Origin: Nocardioides panzhihuensis
GTDB taxonomy: Bacteria; Actinomycetota; Actinomycetes; Propionibacteriales; Nocardioidaceae
Assembly (NCBI RefSeq): GCF_013408335.1
Contig: NZ_JACBZR010000001.1
Span: forward strand, 4,379,501 to 4,443,500
Length of the DNA stretch: 64,000 nucleotides
Direction: 5' to 3'
Shown: positions 19,169 to 27,843 of the stretch, piece after piece
Layout: each line of letters opens with the position of its first letter
Position numbering within the stretch: position 1 is the first letter of the stretch
Made by a program: the position numbers and the translations under genes
Notes under the pieces: model-generated
Database searches by the model: none
Told to the model about the DNA's origin: nothing
The model's input: the letters and a program-made list of their open reading frames with translations, nothing else

Positions 19169-20550
19169 CAGCGGCCGTCCTCGGCGAGCGCGGCCGGGCC
19201 GTACGGGCTGGGGAGCTCCTCACCGTCCTCGCGCCACCGCCGCGCCATCGAGCGCAGCACCAGGACGGCGCCGATCGTCAGCAGCGTGTAGACCACCAGC
19301 GTCGTGCCGAAGACCCACCACAGACCGGGGTTGTCCCCGGCCGCGTCGACGGTGCGCATGACGTCGTAGACGACCCACGGCTGGCGGCCGACCTCGGTGG
19401 CGACCCAACCGGACTCGAGCGCGATCACGGCCAGCGGCCCCGCGGCGACCGCGAACCAGCAGAACCAACGGGTGTCGAGCAGGTCGCGGCCGCGCCAGCG
19501 CAGCAGCCAGTAGACGATGACGGCCAGCATCAGCAGTGATCCGATGCCGACCATGGTCTGGAACGCGATGTGGGTGATGTTGACCGGCGGGAGGTCGGAG
19601 GCCGGGAACGTGTCCAGACCGCGTACGGGCAGGTCGAAGCTTCCGCGGGCGATGAAGGAGCCCCAGTTGGGGATCTCGATGAAGTAGCGCGGCTCGCCGT
19701 CGATCATCAGTCCACCCAGGCGCAGCGGCGCCGGCTGCTCGGTGGTGTCGGCGAGCTCGAAGGCGGCCAGCTTCGCCGGCTGGGTCTCGCCCAGGCGGAT
19801 GCCGAGGATGTGTCCGACGACCGGCTGGAGCACCGCCGCGACCGAACCGAAGACGAACGGCACGGTGAAGCCGAGCCGATGATGGCGGTCGCGCCGCCCT
19901 CTGAGGATGCCGGCGGCGTACACCGCGGCGATCACGAAGCCCGCCACCATGAAAGCCGCCAGCCACATGTGCAGGAACTGCAGCAGCGCGCCCTCGTTGA
20001 ACATCGCCTTCCAGGGCTCGACGTCGACCACGTCTCCGGAGGCCGTGATGCGGAAGCCGGTGGGCATGTTCATCCAGGCGTTGACCGAGATCACGCAGAA
20101 GGTGCCGAAGATCCCGGCCGCCGCCATCGGCACCAGGCAGAGGAGGTGCAGGCGCGGCGACATCCGTCCCCAGCCGTACAGGTAGAGGCCGAGGAAGATC
20201 GCCTCGGTGAAGAACGAGAGGCCCTCGAACGCGAACGGCAGTCCGAGGACGTCGCCGAACTTGCCCATCAGTCCCGGCCAGAGCAGCCCCATCTCGAAGC
20301 TGAGCACCGTGCCGGAGACCGCGCCGATCGCGAAGAGCACCGCCGAGACCTTCGCCCACCGCTTCGCCAGGACGAGTGCGACCTCGTTGCCGCGAAGACC
20401 GAGGAGGTGGACGACGAAGATCATGGTCGGGAAGGCGACGCCGAAGCAGGCCAGGATGATGTGCCAGCCGAGCGAGAAGGCCATCTGCTGGCGCGCCGGC
20501 AGGAGCCCCGCAGGCTCCTCGGTGGCGAGCGCAAGCGCTTCGGCGATCAC
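19168..20550 (-). CDS. cydA: Cytochrome bd-type oxidase subunit I
   Basis: A 460-residue subunit I of a bd-type quinol oxidase with about nine membrane helices. Haem and quinol landmarks are the His in MAFSLGWHIILACFGVAFP (helix 1), the acidic residues of FEGLSFFTEAIFLGLY, and GRQPWVVYDVMRT. The quinol loop is short, as in non-Escherichia forms. The start is a GTG at 20550 with a TAGTCT box at 20562-20557, six bases upstream, so the cydAB mRNA is probably leaderless. bd oxidases work at low oxygen or when the aa3/bc1 branch is inhibited. Confidence 0.92.
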   Translation of the reverse strand: MIAEALALATEEPAGLLPARQQMAFSLGWHIILACFGVAFPTMIFVVHLLGLRGNEVALVLAKRWAKVSAVLFAIGAVSGTVLSFEMGLLWPGLMGKFGDVLGLPFAFEGLSFFTEAIFLGLYLYGWGRMSPRLHLLCLVPMAAAGIFGTFCVISVNAWMNMPTGFRITASGDVVDVEPWKAMFNEGALLQFLHMWLAAFMVAGFVIAAVYAAGILRGRRDRHHRLGFTVPFVFGSVAAVLQPVVGHILGIRLGETQPAKLAAFELADTTEQPAPLRLGGLMIDGEPRYFIEIPNWGSFIARGSFDLPVRGLDTFPASDLPPVNITHIAFQTMVGIGSLLMLAVIVYWLLRWRGRDLLDTRWFCWFAVAAGPLAVIALESGWVATEVGRQPWVVYDVMRTVDAAGDNPGLWWVFGTTLVVYTLLTIGAVLVLRSMARRWREDGEELPSPYGPAALAEDGR

Positions 20551-20625
20551 GGTTCGAGACTACGCACACCGCGGGCCACCTTGCCACCTGAAACGCGGCA
20601 GCCGGGCCTGATGACAGGCGAAGAC

Positions 20626-21384
20626 TCAGTCGCGCGAGGTCAGAACGGCCAGGTCGCGCACGGCATAGCGGTGGTGCTCGGCCTCCTCGGCGAGCACGAC
20701 CTTGAGACAGCGGCGTACGTCGTAGTCGGCCTCGGGGTCGTTGCCGACCGGCTTGCGGGCGCAGAGCCGGTCGAGGTCCGCATCGGTGACTCCCGCGACG
20801 AACGCGCGCATCGTGTCCATCCGGGCGAGGCGGGGCGCCAGGATCTCGTCGAGCGAGGGGTCGGCGTCGACGGTGAGCCCCGAGCCCGCCTCATCCGCGC
20901 CCGCGGGCCCGTAGCCGAGCGGGTGGTAGGGATCGTCCTCCTCGAGGACCGGGTTGCCGAGCCACTTGTCGCTGGCGTAGAGCAGATGGCGCAAGGTCTC
21001 GATGAACGACCACTCATCGTCGACCCGCTCATGGAGCAGCTCCTCCGGCAGCGCGCGGATACGCTCCGTCGTCGCCGACCATGTCGACTCGATGGCCGCC
21101 CAGGCCGCGCGGATCTCGTCCGCGGTCCGGGCCTCGCGGGCCAGCACCCGGTCGGGCGCCGCGCGATCGAGCTCGGCCGCGACGTACGCCGTCACGTCGA
21201 CGTCGTTGACCACGATCCGCCCGAAGTCGCCGGCGAGATAGACGTCGCGGCCGAAGCAGTCGACGATCTTCAGCCGCTCCTCGAACCAGCAGTCCCGGAT
21301 CTCCAGACCGCTGAGATCGCTCTGCCGGATCAGCGCGTCCCGGAACCGGTCGCTGTCGACGTACGTCTTCTGCTCGGAAGTCAT
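20626..21384 (-). CDS. DinB-family protein
   Basis: A 252-residue protein whose middle and C-terminal parts form a DinB/YfiT-like four-helix bundle. Likely metal-binding histidines are in FIETLRHLLYASDKW and in EEAEHHRYAVRDL. Relatives include mycothiol- or bacillithiol-dependent transferases, a fitting role in a mycothiol-making actinomycete, but no specific reaction can be assigned. The N-terminal 80 residues (with GLEIRDCWFEERLKIVDCFGRDVYLAGDF) form a separate small domain I do not recognise. The ATG at 21384 gives the best agreement; the reading frame is a little longer upstream. Confidence 0.75.
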   Translation of the reverse strand: MTSEQKTYVDSDRFRDALIRQSDLSGLEIRDCWFEERLKIVDCFGRDVYLAGDFGRIVVNDVDVTAYVAAELDRAAPDRVLAREARTADEIRAAWAAIESTWSATTERIRALPEELLHERVDDEWSFIETLRHLLYASDKWLGNPVLEEDDPYHPLGYGPAGADEAGSGLTVDADPSLDEILAPRLARMDTMRAFVAGVTDADLDRLCARKPVGNDPEADYDVRRCLKVVLAEEAEHHRYAVRDLAVLTSRD

Positions 21385-21443
21385 ACGCCATCGTCTGCCC
21401 GCCCGGCGCACCCGTCAACGGAGTAAAGGCCAACGGGTAACGG

Positions 21444-22202
21444 TCAGCGGAAGACGGGCTTCTCCTTGGCCAGGAACGCGCGAACGCCCTCCTTGAAGTC
21501 CTCGCCCGTGTAGACCTCGCGCAGCAGGTCCTCGTCACCCTTCGGCGAGGCCTCGGTGCGGGCGGCGAAGTCGGCGAGCTGGCTCTTGGTGGCCCGGACC
21601 GTGACGCCGGACAGCGGCAGGATCCCCTCGACCAGGGCGTCGACCTCGTCGGCCAGCGAGTCGGTGACCGCGGTCAGCGCGCCGGTCGCATAGGCGCGGT
21701 CGGCGCCGACCAGCCGCGCGGCGAGGAGCATCTCGCGCACGACCGGCTCGCCGAAGACGGCGGCGGCACGGTAGACGATGGAGGCCGCGAGCGCGTTGCC
21801 GAGGGTCTTCGCGATCGGGTAGCCGAAGCGCGAGTGCGGCGTCGCGACCCGCAGGTCGCAGTGGGTCGCGACCGCGAGACCGCCGCCGACGCAGACCCCG
21901 TCGACCGCGGCGATGGTGACCTGCGGAAGGGCGAACAGCTTCTCGAGCAGCGCGCGGATCCAGTCCTCGTAGTCCACCGCATCGCGGGAGAGGAAGTCGG
22001 AGATCTCGTTGCCGGCGGCGAACGCCCGTCCGCCGGTGCCGGTCAGGACCAGCACCTTCACCGACTCGTCCGACGCGAGCTCGTCGCACAGAGCGTGCAG
22101 CTCGCCGTACATCTCGTACGTGAAGGCGTTGTGCTTCTGCGGCCGGTTGAAGGTCACCTGTACGACGCCGGGGCGCCGCTCCACTATCAAGTCCTCGCTC
22201 AC
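21444..22202 (-). CDS. Enoyl-CoA hydratase/isomerase family protein
   Basis: A 252-residue crotonase-fold enzyme. The CoA-binding and oxyanion-hole motifs are visible as AFAAGNEISDF and AVDGVCVGGGLAVATHCDLRVA. The catalytic glutamate position of true hydratases is not obvious, so hydratase, isomerase or another crotonase reaction are all possible. The start is GTG at 22202 with a TACGCT box eight bases upstream (22216-22211), consistent with leaderless expression. It stands alone between the DinB gene and the second sugar importer. Confidence 0.85.
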   Translation of the reverse strand: MSEDLIVERRPGVVQVTFNRPQKHNAFTYEMYGELHALCDELASDESVKVLVLTGTGGRAFAAGNEISDFLSRDAVDYEDWIRALLEKLFALPQVTIAAVDGVCVGGGLAVATHCDLRVATPHSRFGYPIAKTLGNALAASIVYRAAAVFGEPVVREMLLAARLVGADRAYATGALTAVTDSLADEVDALVEGILPLSGVTVRATKSQLADFAARTEASPKGDEDLLREVYTGEDFKEGVRAFLAKEKPVFR

Positions 22203-22250
22203 GGGAACCGAGCGTAGGGCACCCCGCGGGATGCCCTACGCCCGTGTTCA

Positions 22251-23627
22251 TCAGATGTGCGGCTTCACCTGGTCGGTGTAGATCTTCTCCAGCGCCGTCT
22301 TGAGGCTGTCCATCTCGGCCTGGACGTCCTTGTTCTCGGTGAGGATCGCGGCCATGTGGTTGGCCATCTCCAGGTCGCCACCGGGCAGGAAGACGCGGGC
22401 GTAGTCCTGCGAGCGGGTGTTGGCGAGCTGGTCGATCGCGACCTGCGCCTGCGGGGTCTTCTTCACGATCGCGGCCGGGTCGGCGGACTTGCGGATCGGC
22501 ACGTAACCGGTCGCCTCGGAGAACTTGATCGCCTGCTCGGGCTCGGTGAGGAACTTGATGAACGTTCCCGCCGCGAGCTGCCGCTCCGGGCTGATGTCCT
22601 TCGGGATGCCGACGCCCGAGCCACCGGTCGGGCAGATCCGCTCGCTCTCCACCGGCCCGGCGGGCAGCGGGGCGACGCCGACGTCGAACTTCGCCGAGGT
22701 GATCGCGTTGATGAGGTCCCCGGTCGAGCCCACGGTGGCGCTGGCGACGCCCGCCGCGAAGTCCTGGATCTGGTCGACCCCGGCCACGCCGGCGACCTTG
22801 TCCTTGTAGACCCAGTCCTTGAGGAAGGAGAGCGCCTCGACCGACTCGGCCGAGCTGCAGGTGATGTCGAAGGACTCCTCCTTCGACCAGCCGCTATCCC
22901 AGCCCCACAGGTTGTTCTGCAGGGTCCAGCCGGCGTAGCCCGCCAGGGCCGGGAGCTGGAAGGCGAACTTCGCGCCGCTGCTCTCGGCGAGCTTGGTCGT
23001 CCACTCGCCGAACTCCTCCCAGCTCTGCGGTCCCTGGTCGGAGAGCCCGGCCTTCTTCCAGTGGTCCAGGTTGTAGTAGAAGAGCGGTGTCGAGCGAGCC
23101 CACGGCACCGCCCAGTGGGCGTCGTCGTAGAGGTAGTCGCTCAGCAGCGAGTCGACGTAGTCGTCGGTGTCGAACTCGAGCGCCTCGAAGAGGGAGTCGA
23201 GCGGGATGATCTGGTCGTTCATCTTGTAGCGGAACCACCACACGTCCGACAGGTTGATGATGTCGGGCAGGTTGCCGCCGGTCTGCGCCGTCTGGAACTT
23301 CTGCGCGATCTCCTCGTAGTCGGCGCCGGCCGTGACCAGCTTGACCGTGATGTCGGACTGCGAGGAGTTGAAGGCGTCGACGATCTCGGTGCTGACCTTG
23401 ATCGAGTCACCTGGGTTGGAGGTCCAGAAGGTGATCTCCTTGGCCGGCTTCACACCACTGAAGTCGATCTGCTCGACGGTGCTGCCGCTGTTGCCGCCGC
23501 CGCTGGTCGACGGACCGCCGCCGCAGGCGGAGAGTGCCGCCGCGGAGATGCCCAGGGCGCTGAGGCCGAGGAACCGTCGCCGATCCAGGATCAGACCCGA
23601 GCGATGCAGGTTGGACGAGTTGTTCAT
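22251..23627 (-). CDS. Sugar ABC transporter binding lipoprotein, Tat-type
   Basis: A 458-residue family 1 extracellular solute-binding protein. The N-terminus carries a twin-arginine signal (LDRRRFLGLSALG) and a lipobox LSAC, so the protein is probably folded in the cytoplasm, exported by Tat and lipidated. The ATG at 23627 follows GGGA. It is the last gene of the operon permease-permease-binding protein read leftwards. The ligand is unknown; no glycosidase or regulator is adjacent to give a hint. Length is at the upper end of normal for the family. Confidence 0.88.
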   Translation of the reverse strand: MNNSSNLHRSGLILDRRRFLGLSALGISAAALSACGGGPSTSGGGNSGSTVEQIDFSGVKPAKEITFWTSNPGDSIKVSTEIVDAFNSSQSDITVKLVTAGADYEEIAQKFQTAQTGGNLPDIINLSDVWWFRYKMNDQIIPLDSLFEALEFDTDDYVDSLLSDYLYDDAHWAVPWARSTPLFYYNLDHWKKAGLSDQGPQSWEEFGEWTTKLAESSGAKFAFQLPALAGYAGWTLQNNLWGWDSGWSKEESFDITCSSAESVEALSFLKDWVYKDKVAGVAGVDQIQDFAAGVASATVGSTGDLINAITSAKFDVGVAPLPAGPVESERICPTGGSGVGIPKDISPERQLAAGTFIKFLTEPEQAIKFSEATGYVPIRKSADPAAIVKKTPQAQVAIDQLANTRSQDYARVFLPGGDLEMANHMAAILTENKDVQAEMDSLKTALEKIYTDQVKPHI

Positions 23628-23656
23628 GGAGCATCCCTTCCCTGTCATGGCGGACG

Positions 23657-24511
23657 TCAGCCTTTGACGCCGCCTTGGGTGAAGCCGTTGACGATGTGGC
23701 GCTGCAGGATCGCGAAGACGGCGAGGATCGGCAGCAGCACCATCACGGTGCCGGCCATCAGCACCCCGAACGAGCTGGCCGCGGACTCGCTGTTCTGCAG
23801 CAGCGTCAGACCGCGGGGCAGCGTCATCATCTCCGGATCGGTGATGATGATCAGCGGCCACAGATAGTCGTTCCACTCGTAGACCACGGCGACCAGAGCG
23901 ACGGTCGCGATCGACGGCAGCGACATCGGCACCACGCAGTGCCACAAGCGCCGCCAGTGGCCGGCGCCGTCGAGGTGAGCCGCCTCGATCACCTCGTAGG
24001 GCAGCTGCATGAATGACTGGCGCAGCAGGAACGTACCGAAGCCGGTGCCGAGGCCAGGCAGGATGAGGCCCCAGTAGGTGTTCTCGCCGCCGAGGCTGCT
24101 GATGAAGACGAAGTTGGGGAGGGCGGTGACCTGCGGCGGCACCATCATCGTGGCGAGCACGCCCCAGAAGACGTACTTCTTGCCGGGGAACTCGCAGAAG
24201 ACCAAGCCGTACGCCGTCAGGATCGCCAGCAGCACCTTCAGCCCGGCGCCGACGACCGTGACGATGCTGGAGTTGAGGAAGAGTCGCCCGAAGGAGACCT
24301 TCTGCGCGGCCTCGGAGTAGTTCTCCGGCTTCCAGACCTCGGGGAAGACGACCAGGTCTGTCGTCGCCAGATCGCCGGGACCCTTGAAGGACGCCAAGAA
24401 CATGTAGCCGAGCGGCAGCACGACGACGAGGACTGCGAGCAGCAGGATCAGGTAGTCGCGTACGGTCAGCGGCGTCAGCCGCACCCTGCGCGAAGGAGCA
24501 GTCGCGCTCAT
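23657..24511 (-). CDS. Sugar ABC transporter permease, MalG-like
   Basis: A 284-residue integral membrane permease with six predicted helices; the EAA loop reads EVIEAAHLDGAGHWRRLWHCVVP. It begins with an ATG at 24511 that overlaps the stop of the upstream permease by four bases (ATGA), and is followed after 29 bases by the binding-protein gene. It should form a heterodimeric channel with the product of the gene at 24508-25431. The ATPase is not encoded nearby. Confidence 0.9.
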   Translation of the reverse strand: MSATAPSRRVRLTPLTVRDYLILLLAVLVVVLPLGYMFLASFKGPGDLATTDLVVFPEVWKPENYSEAAQKVSFGRLFLNSSIVTVVGAGLKVLLAILTAYGLVFCEFPGKKYVFWGVLATMMVPPQVTALPNFVFISSLGGENTYWGLILPGLGTGFGTFLLRQSFMQLPYEVIEAAHLDGAGHWRRLWHCVVPMSLPSIATVALVAVVYEWNDYLWPLIIITDPEMMTLPRGLTLLQNSESAASSFGVLMAGTVMVLLPILAVFAILQRHIVNGFTQGGVKG

Positions 24512-25431
24512 CGGTAGTGCACCCGCCTCTCGACGACGATCAGCTGGACGAGCGTGAGCACGACGAGGATCGCGAAGAGCACCGTCGAGAGCATCGCGGA
24601 GTAGCCCGCCTGGCTCTGCTCCTTGAAGCCCGTGAGATAGGCGTCGAAGATCAGGGTGCGGGCGCCACGGCCGAGCTTGTCCATCGCGATCAGGAGGTCG
24701 AAGGCCTGCAGGCTGCTGAGGATCGTGGTGACCATCAGGAAGAACGTGGTCGGCGACAGCAGCGGAAGGGTCACCGTGAAGAACCGCCTCACCGGCCCGG
24801 CGCCGTCGAGATCGGCCGCCTCCAGCAGCTCACCCGGAACGGCCTGCAGCCCGGCGAGGTAGACGACCGCGGCGTAGCCGAGGTTCTTCCAGACATAGAC
24901 GATGATCACCATCGTCAGCGTCCACGGAGGCGAGTTGATCCACTCCGGGCTGTTCAGGCCGACATCGCGCAGGACCGCGGAGAGCGCGCCGATGTTGGGG
25001 TCGAAGATGTAGAGCCAGGCGAGCCCGACTCCATAGCCGGAGAGGATGTACGGCGCGAAGACCGTCGCCTGTGCGAAACCCGCACCCGGGAGCCTGCGGT
25101 TGAGCGCCAGCGCGACGCCGAGGCCGAGCACGAGGGTGAGCCCGACGGTCGCGACGGTGAAGATCGCCGTCGTGGTCAGCACCTTGCTCGCCTCACCGGA
25201 GGCGAAGAAGTCGCGGTAGTTGCCAAGGCCGACCGGCGTGGCGAACTTCGAGCCCAACGTCCAGTTGAGGGTGGAGTAGTAGATGTTCTGGAAGAGCGGC
25301 CGATAGATGAAGACCGCGATCAGCGCGACGTTGGGCAGCACGAACGCCAGAAAGGTCAACCACTCCCGTACGCGTCTTCCCGAGAGTGCCTGACGCGGTC
25401 GTTTCGCTGTGACTGCCGTCATACTTGGCAC
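24508..25431 (-). CDS. Sugar ABC transporter permease, MalF-like
   Basis: The first gene of the second importer operon, 307 residues if the GTG at 25431 is used or 304 from the ATG at 25422. Six membrane helices follow the short N-terminal tail; the EAA loop is ELLEAADLDGAGPVRRFFTVTLP. It is coupled to the next permease by ATGA. A symmetrical site (TCAAGAG and CTCTTGA with five bases between) at 25465-25483 lies just upstream and may be the operator for the operon. The regulator itself is not in the vicinity. Confidence 0.88.
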   Translation of the reverse strand: MPSMTAVTAKRPRQALSGRRVREWLTFLAFVLPNVALIAVFIYRPLFQNIYYSTLNWTLGSKFATPVGLGNYRDFFASGEASKVLTTTAIFTVATVGLTLVLGLGVALALNRRLPGAGFAQATVFAPYILSGYGVGLAWLYIFDPNIGALSAVLRDVGLNSPEWINSPPWTLTMVIIVYVWKNLGYAAVVYLAGLQAVPGELLEAADLDGAGPVRRFFTVTLPLLSPTTFFLMVTTILSSLQAFDLLIAMDKLGRGARTLIFDAYLTGFKEQSQAGYSAMLSTVLFAILVVLTLVQLIVVERRVHYR

Positions 25432-25464
25432 GATCGGTGAGTCAAGCCGCTGGGTGGGACCCCG

Positions 25465-25483
25465 TCAAGAGCAAAACTCTTGA
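25465..25483. promoter_or_regulatory. Candidate operator of the second sugar importer
   Basis: A perfect inverted repeat, TCAAGAG-caaaa-CTCTTGA, 33 bases before the GTG of the first permease gene. It has the size of a regulator half-site pair. No T tract or preceding gene would make it a terminator: the nearest gene end is that of the RibD-like gene, 68 bases further right and on the same strand, so either role remains formally possible. Confidence 0.45.
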
Positions 25484-25550
25484 TCTCAAGATTTCGTTAC
25501 CGGAAACTGATCATGAACGTCACAGAATTACCAGGTGAACGTCGAGGCCT

Positions 25551-26219
25551 TCAGAGGAGCCAGCGGCCGAGCAAGGTGCCGTCGTGCTCGATGAGGGATC
25601 CCAGGGACACCGGCACCTCGATGGGCGGTGCGGTCACGATGCGTGGGCTGCTGCCCGCGAGGAGCTTCGGGGTGATCGTGTGGCAGAGCTCGTCGACCAG
25701 GCCGGCCTCGAGCAGCGTGCCGAGCAGCGACGGCCCGCCCTCGCAGAGCACGTGCCGCAGACCCTCCTCGTGCAGGCGGGTGAGAAGCGCGGAGAGGTCG
25801 ACCTCGACCGCGCCGGTGACGTAGACGTTCTCCTCGCCGAGCTCGTCGCGGGCCGCCGCCAGGCCCGGCGCTTCGGCCACCGTCGCGAGCCGGACGGAGC
25901 CAGGCTCGCTGCCGCGGAGATCGTCGGGGATCCGGCCGCGGCGGGAGACGATGACGATCGGGGTTCCCTTGGCTTCGTACGTCTCGGCGGCGGCGGTCCC
26001 CGCTCCGACCAGGACCACGTCCGCGAGGTCGCGCAGGGCATGGAAGACCTCGACGTCGACGGTGTTGTTGACCGTGCCGGACCGGCCGTCGGGGCCGGTC
26101 GCGGCGCCGTCCAGGGAGCTGACCATGTTGACGCGCAACCAGGGCAGTCGGGGCGGCGCGTAGATCGCGCGCAGGCCCTCGGGAGTGGTCGGGTCACCGT
26201 CACCGTGCAGGAGGATCAC
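25551..26219 (-). CDS. RibD C-terminal / pyrimidine reductase family protein
   Basis: A 222-residue NADPH-dependent reductase of the RibD-C/dihydrofolate-reductase-like fold. Typical pieces are LRVNMVSSLDGAATGPDGRSG, DVVLVGAGTAAAETY and HVLCEGGPSLLGTLLEAGLVDEL. It lacks the deaminase half of RibD, and no other riboflavin gene is nearby, so the substrate is uncertain; stand-alone members are often annotated as pyrimidine reductase family. I chose the GTG at 26219 because a TAACGT box lies exactly seven bases upstream (26232-26227); a GTG three codons earlier overlaps that box. It diverges from galE. Confidence 0.82.
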   Translation of the reverse strand: MILLHGDGDPTTPEGLRAIYAPPRLPWLRVNMVSSLDGAATGPDGRSGTVNNTVDVEVFHALRDLADVVLVGAGTAAAETYEAKGTPIVIVSRRGRIPDDLRGSEPGSVRLATVAEAPGLAAARDELGEENVYVTGAVEVDLSALLTRLHEEGLRHVLCEGGPSLLGTLLEAGLVDELCHTITPKLLAGSSPRIVTAPPIEVPVSLGSLIEHDGTLLGRWLL

Positions 26220-26241
26220 CCTGCCCACGTTAGAGCCGCCG

Positions 26242-26262
26242 GTGGTCGAGCCTGTCGAGACC
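26242..26262. repeat. Short dispersed repeat between the RibD-like gene and galE
   Basis: GTGGTCGAGCCTGTCGAGACC is the reverse complement of a variant of the short repeat seen at 47215-47236 (GGTCTCGACAAGCTCGACC). Here it occupies the divergent promoter region, ten bases upstream of the -10 box of the RibD-like gene and six bases before that of galE. Confidence 0.6.
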
Positions 26263-26279
26263 CACGCTATCTTCTTCGC

Positions 26280-27257
26280 ATGAGTTGGTTGGTTACCGGA
26301 GGCGCGGGCTACATCGGATCGCACGTCGTACAGGCGCTGCTCGACGCAGGCCTGGAGCCGGTGGTCCTCGACGATCTCTCCTCGGGGTTCGCGAAGTTCG
26401 TGCCCGACCACGTCACCCTCGTCGAGGCGTCGCTGCTCGACAGGTCCGCGGTCGAGCAGGCGATCAGCAACCACGGCGTCGAGGGCGTCATCCACCTCGC
26501 CGGCTTCAAGTACGCCGGGGTGTCGGTGCAGCGTCCGCTGCACACCTACGCCCAGAACGTCACCGGCACCGCCAACCTCCTCGAGGCGATGGCGGCCACC
26601 GGTGTCGACCAGATCGTCTTCTCCTCCTCGGCCGCGACCTTCGGGACCCCCGACGTCGACCTGGTCACCGAGACCACGCCGACCACCCCGGAGAGCCCCT
26701 ACGGCGAGTCGAAGCTGATCGGCGAGTGGCTGATCGCCGACGTGGCGCGCGCCGAGGGGCTCACGCACACGAGCCTGCGCTACTTCAACGTGGTCGGCTC
26801 CGGGAGCAAGAACCTCTACGACACCAGCCCCCACAACCTCTTCCCGCTGGTCTTCGACGCCCTGGCCAAGGGCAAGACGCCGCAGATCAACGGCGACGAC
26901 TACCCGACCCCCGACGGCACCTGCGTACGCGACTACGTGCACGTCTCCGACCTCGCCCGCGCCCACGTGGTCGCCGCCAAGCGGCTCGCGGAGGGCAAGG
27001 ACCTCGAGCCGGTCTACAACCTGGGCTCGGGTGACGGTTCCTCGGTCCGGCAGATCATGGACACGATCCGTGAGGTGACCGGCATCGAGTTCGAGCCCAT
27101 CATCAACCCGCGTCGCCCCGGAGACCCGGCCCGCATCGTCGCCACCGGCGAGCTCGCCCGCCGCGACCTGGGGTGGGAGATGCGCCACGACCTGCGCTCC
27201 ATGGTCGCCACCGCCTGGGAGGCCCGCCAGGCCGCAGGCGACGACTACCCCGGCTGA
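26280..27257 (+). CDS. galE: UDP-glucose 4-epimerase
   Basis: A 325-residue extended short-chain dehydrogenase that interconverts UDP-glucose and UDP-galactose. The NAD-binding motif GGAGYIGSH is at residues 7-15; the catalytic SSAATFG serine region and YxxxK (SPYGESK) follow, as does the GalE-typical GTCVRDYVHVSDLA. The length is slightly short but normal. A TATCTT box at 26268-26273, six bases before the ATG, marks a likely leaderless promoter. It is followed by a strong bidirectional hairpin. The product may feed the nucleotide-sugar genes at 30-35 kb. Confidence 0.92.
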   Translation: MSWLVTGGAGYIGSHVVQALLDAGLEPVVLDDLSSGFAKFVPDHVTLVEASLLDRSAVEQAISNHGVEGVIHLAGFKYAGVSVQRPLHTYAQNVTGTANLLEAMAATGVDQIVFSSSAATFGTPDVDLVTETTPTTPESPYGESKLIGEWLIADVARAEGLTHTSLRYFNVVGSGSKNLYDTSPHNLFPLVFDALAKGKTPQINGDDYPTPDGTCVRDYVHVSDLARAHVVAAKRLAEGKDLEPVYNLGSGDGSSVRQIMDTIREVTGIEFEPIINPRRPGDPARIVATGELARRDLGWEMRHDLRSMVATAWEARQAAGDDYPG

Positions 27258-27276
27258 CCCGCTCCCGGCGAAATGA

Positions 27277-27308
27277 AAGGCGGCCCGCTCTTTCGAGCGG
27301 GCCGCCTT
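27277..27308. terminator. Bidirectional terminator between galE and the HbhA-like gene
   Basis: A perfect 14-bp stem (AAGGCGGCCCGCTC and its complement) with a TTTC loop lies between the convergent galE and HbhA-like genes, 19 bases after galE and 16 bases after the other stop. It can end both transcripts. Confidence 0.8.
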
Positions 27309-27324
27309 CGCTGTTCGACCTGGA

Positions 27325-27843
27325 TCAGGCCTTGGCGTTCGTGGTGCCGGCCTTCTTGGCGGGAGCCTTCTTCGCCGGGGCCTTCTTGGCGGGGGCCTGC
27401 TTGGCGGGCGCCTCGGGGCTCGCGGCGGCCGGGGCCGGGGCCGCGGGGCTCTCGGCGACGATCTCGGTCTTCTTGAGCTTCGCAACGAAGGTCTCACCGC
27501 GGGTGGCGAGCTTGTCGTAGGTGCCGGTGGCGCTGTCGGTGGTCTCGTCGAGCTTCGACTTGACGGTCACCTTCACCTTCTCGGGAAGGACGGCGTACTG
27601 CTCCTTGGCCAGGGCCGGGAGCGTCTTCGGGTTGAAGCCGGTCACGGTGGTCTTGGCGGCGGTGGCCTTCTCGGTCGCCTTGGTGCGGGCGTCGGTCAGC
27701 TTGGTGGTCGCCTCGGAGCGGTAGCCGTCGACCCGCTTCTGGATGTCGGTCGCGTAACCCTTGACGGTCTCGTAGGCGAGGTCGGCGACGCCGGCGACGG
27801 CGTTGAGGGGCTTGGTGGTCTCAATCTTGGGCAGGGTGGGCAT
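27325..27843 (-). CDS. Heparin-binding hemagglutinin-like protein with lysine-rich tail
   Basis: A 172-residue protein like mycobacterial HbhA. Residues 20-130 form an amphipathic helical region rich in Ala, Thr and Lys. The C-terminal 25 residues are an Ala-Pro-Lys repeat (APAKKAPAKKAPAKKAG), the kind of tail that binds polyanions such as heparan sulfate or DNA. No signal peptide is present, as in HbhA. The ATG at 27843 follows AGGAG. Its start overlaps the upstream XRE gene by 23 bases; Mycobacterium tuberculosis shows the same order (Rv0474-Rv0475). Adhesin function is inference here; a cell-surface or nucleoid role is also possible. Confidence 0.78.
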   Translation of the reverse strand: MPTLPKIETTKPLNAVAGVADLAYETVKGYATDIQKRVDGYRSEATTKLTDARTKATEKATAAKTTVTGFNPKTLPALAKEQYAVLPEKVKVTVKSKLDETTDSATGTYDKLATRGETFVAKLKKTEIVAESPAAPAPAAASPEAPAKQAPAKKAPAKKAPAKKAGTTNAKA

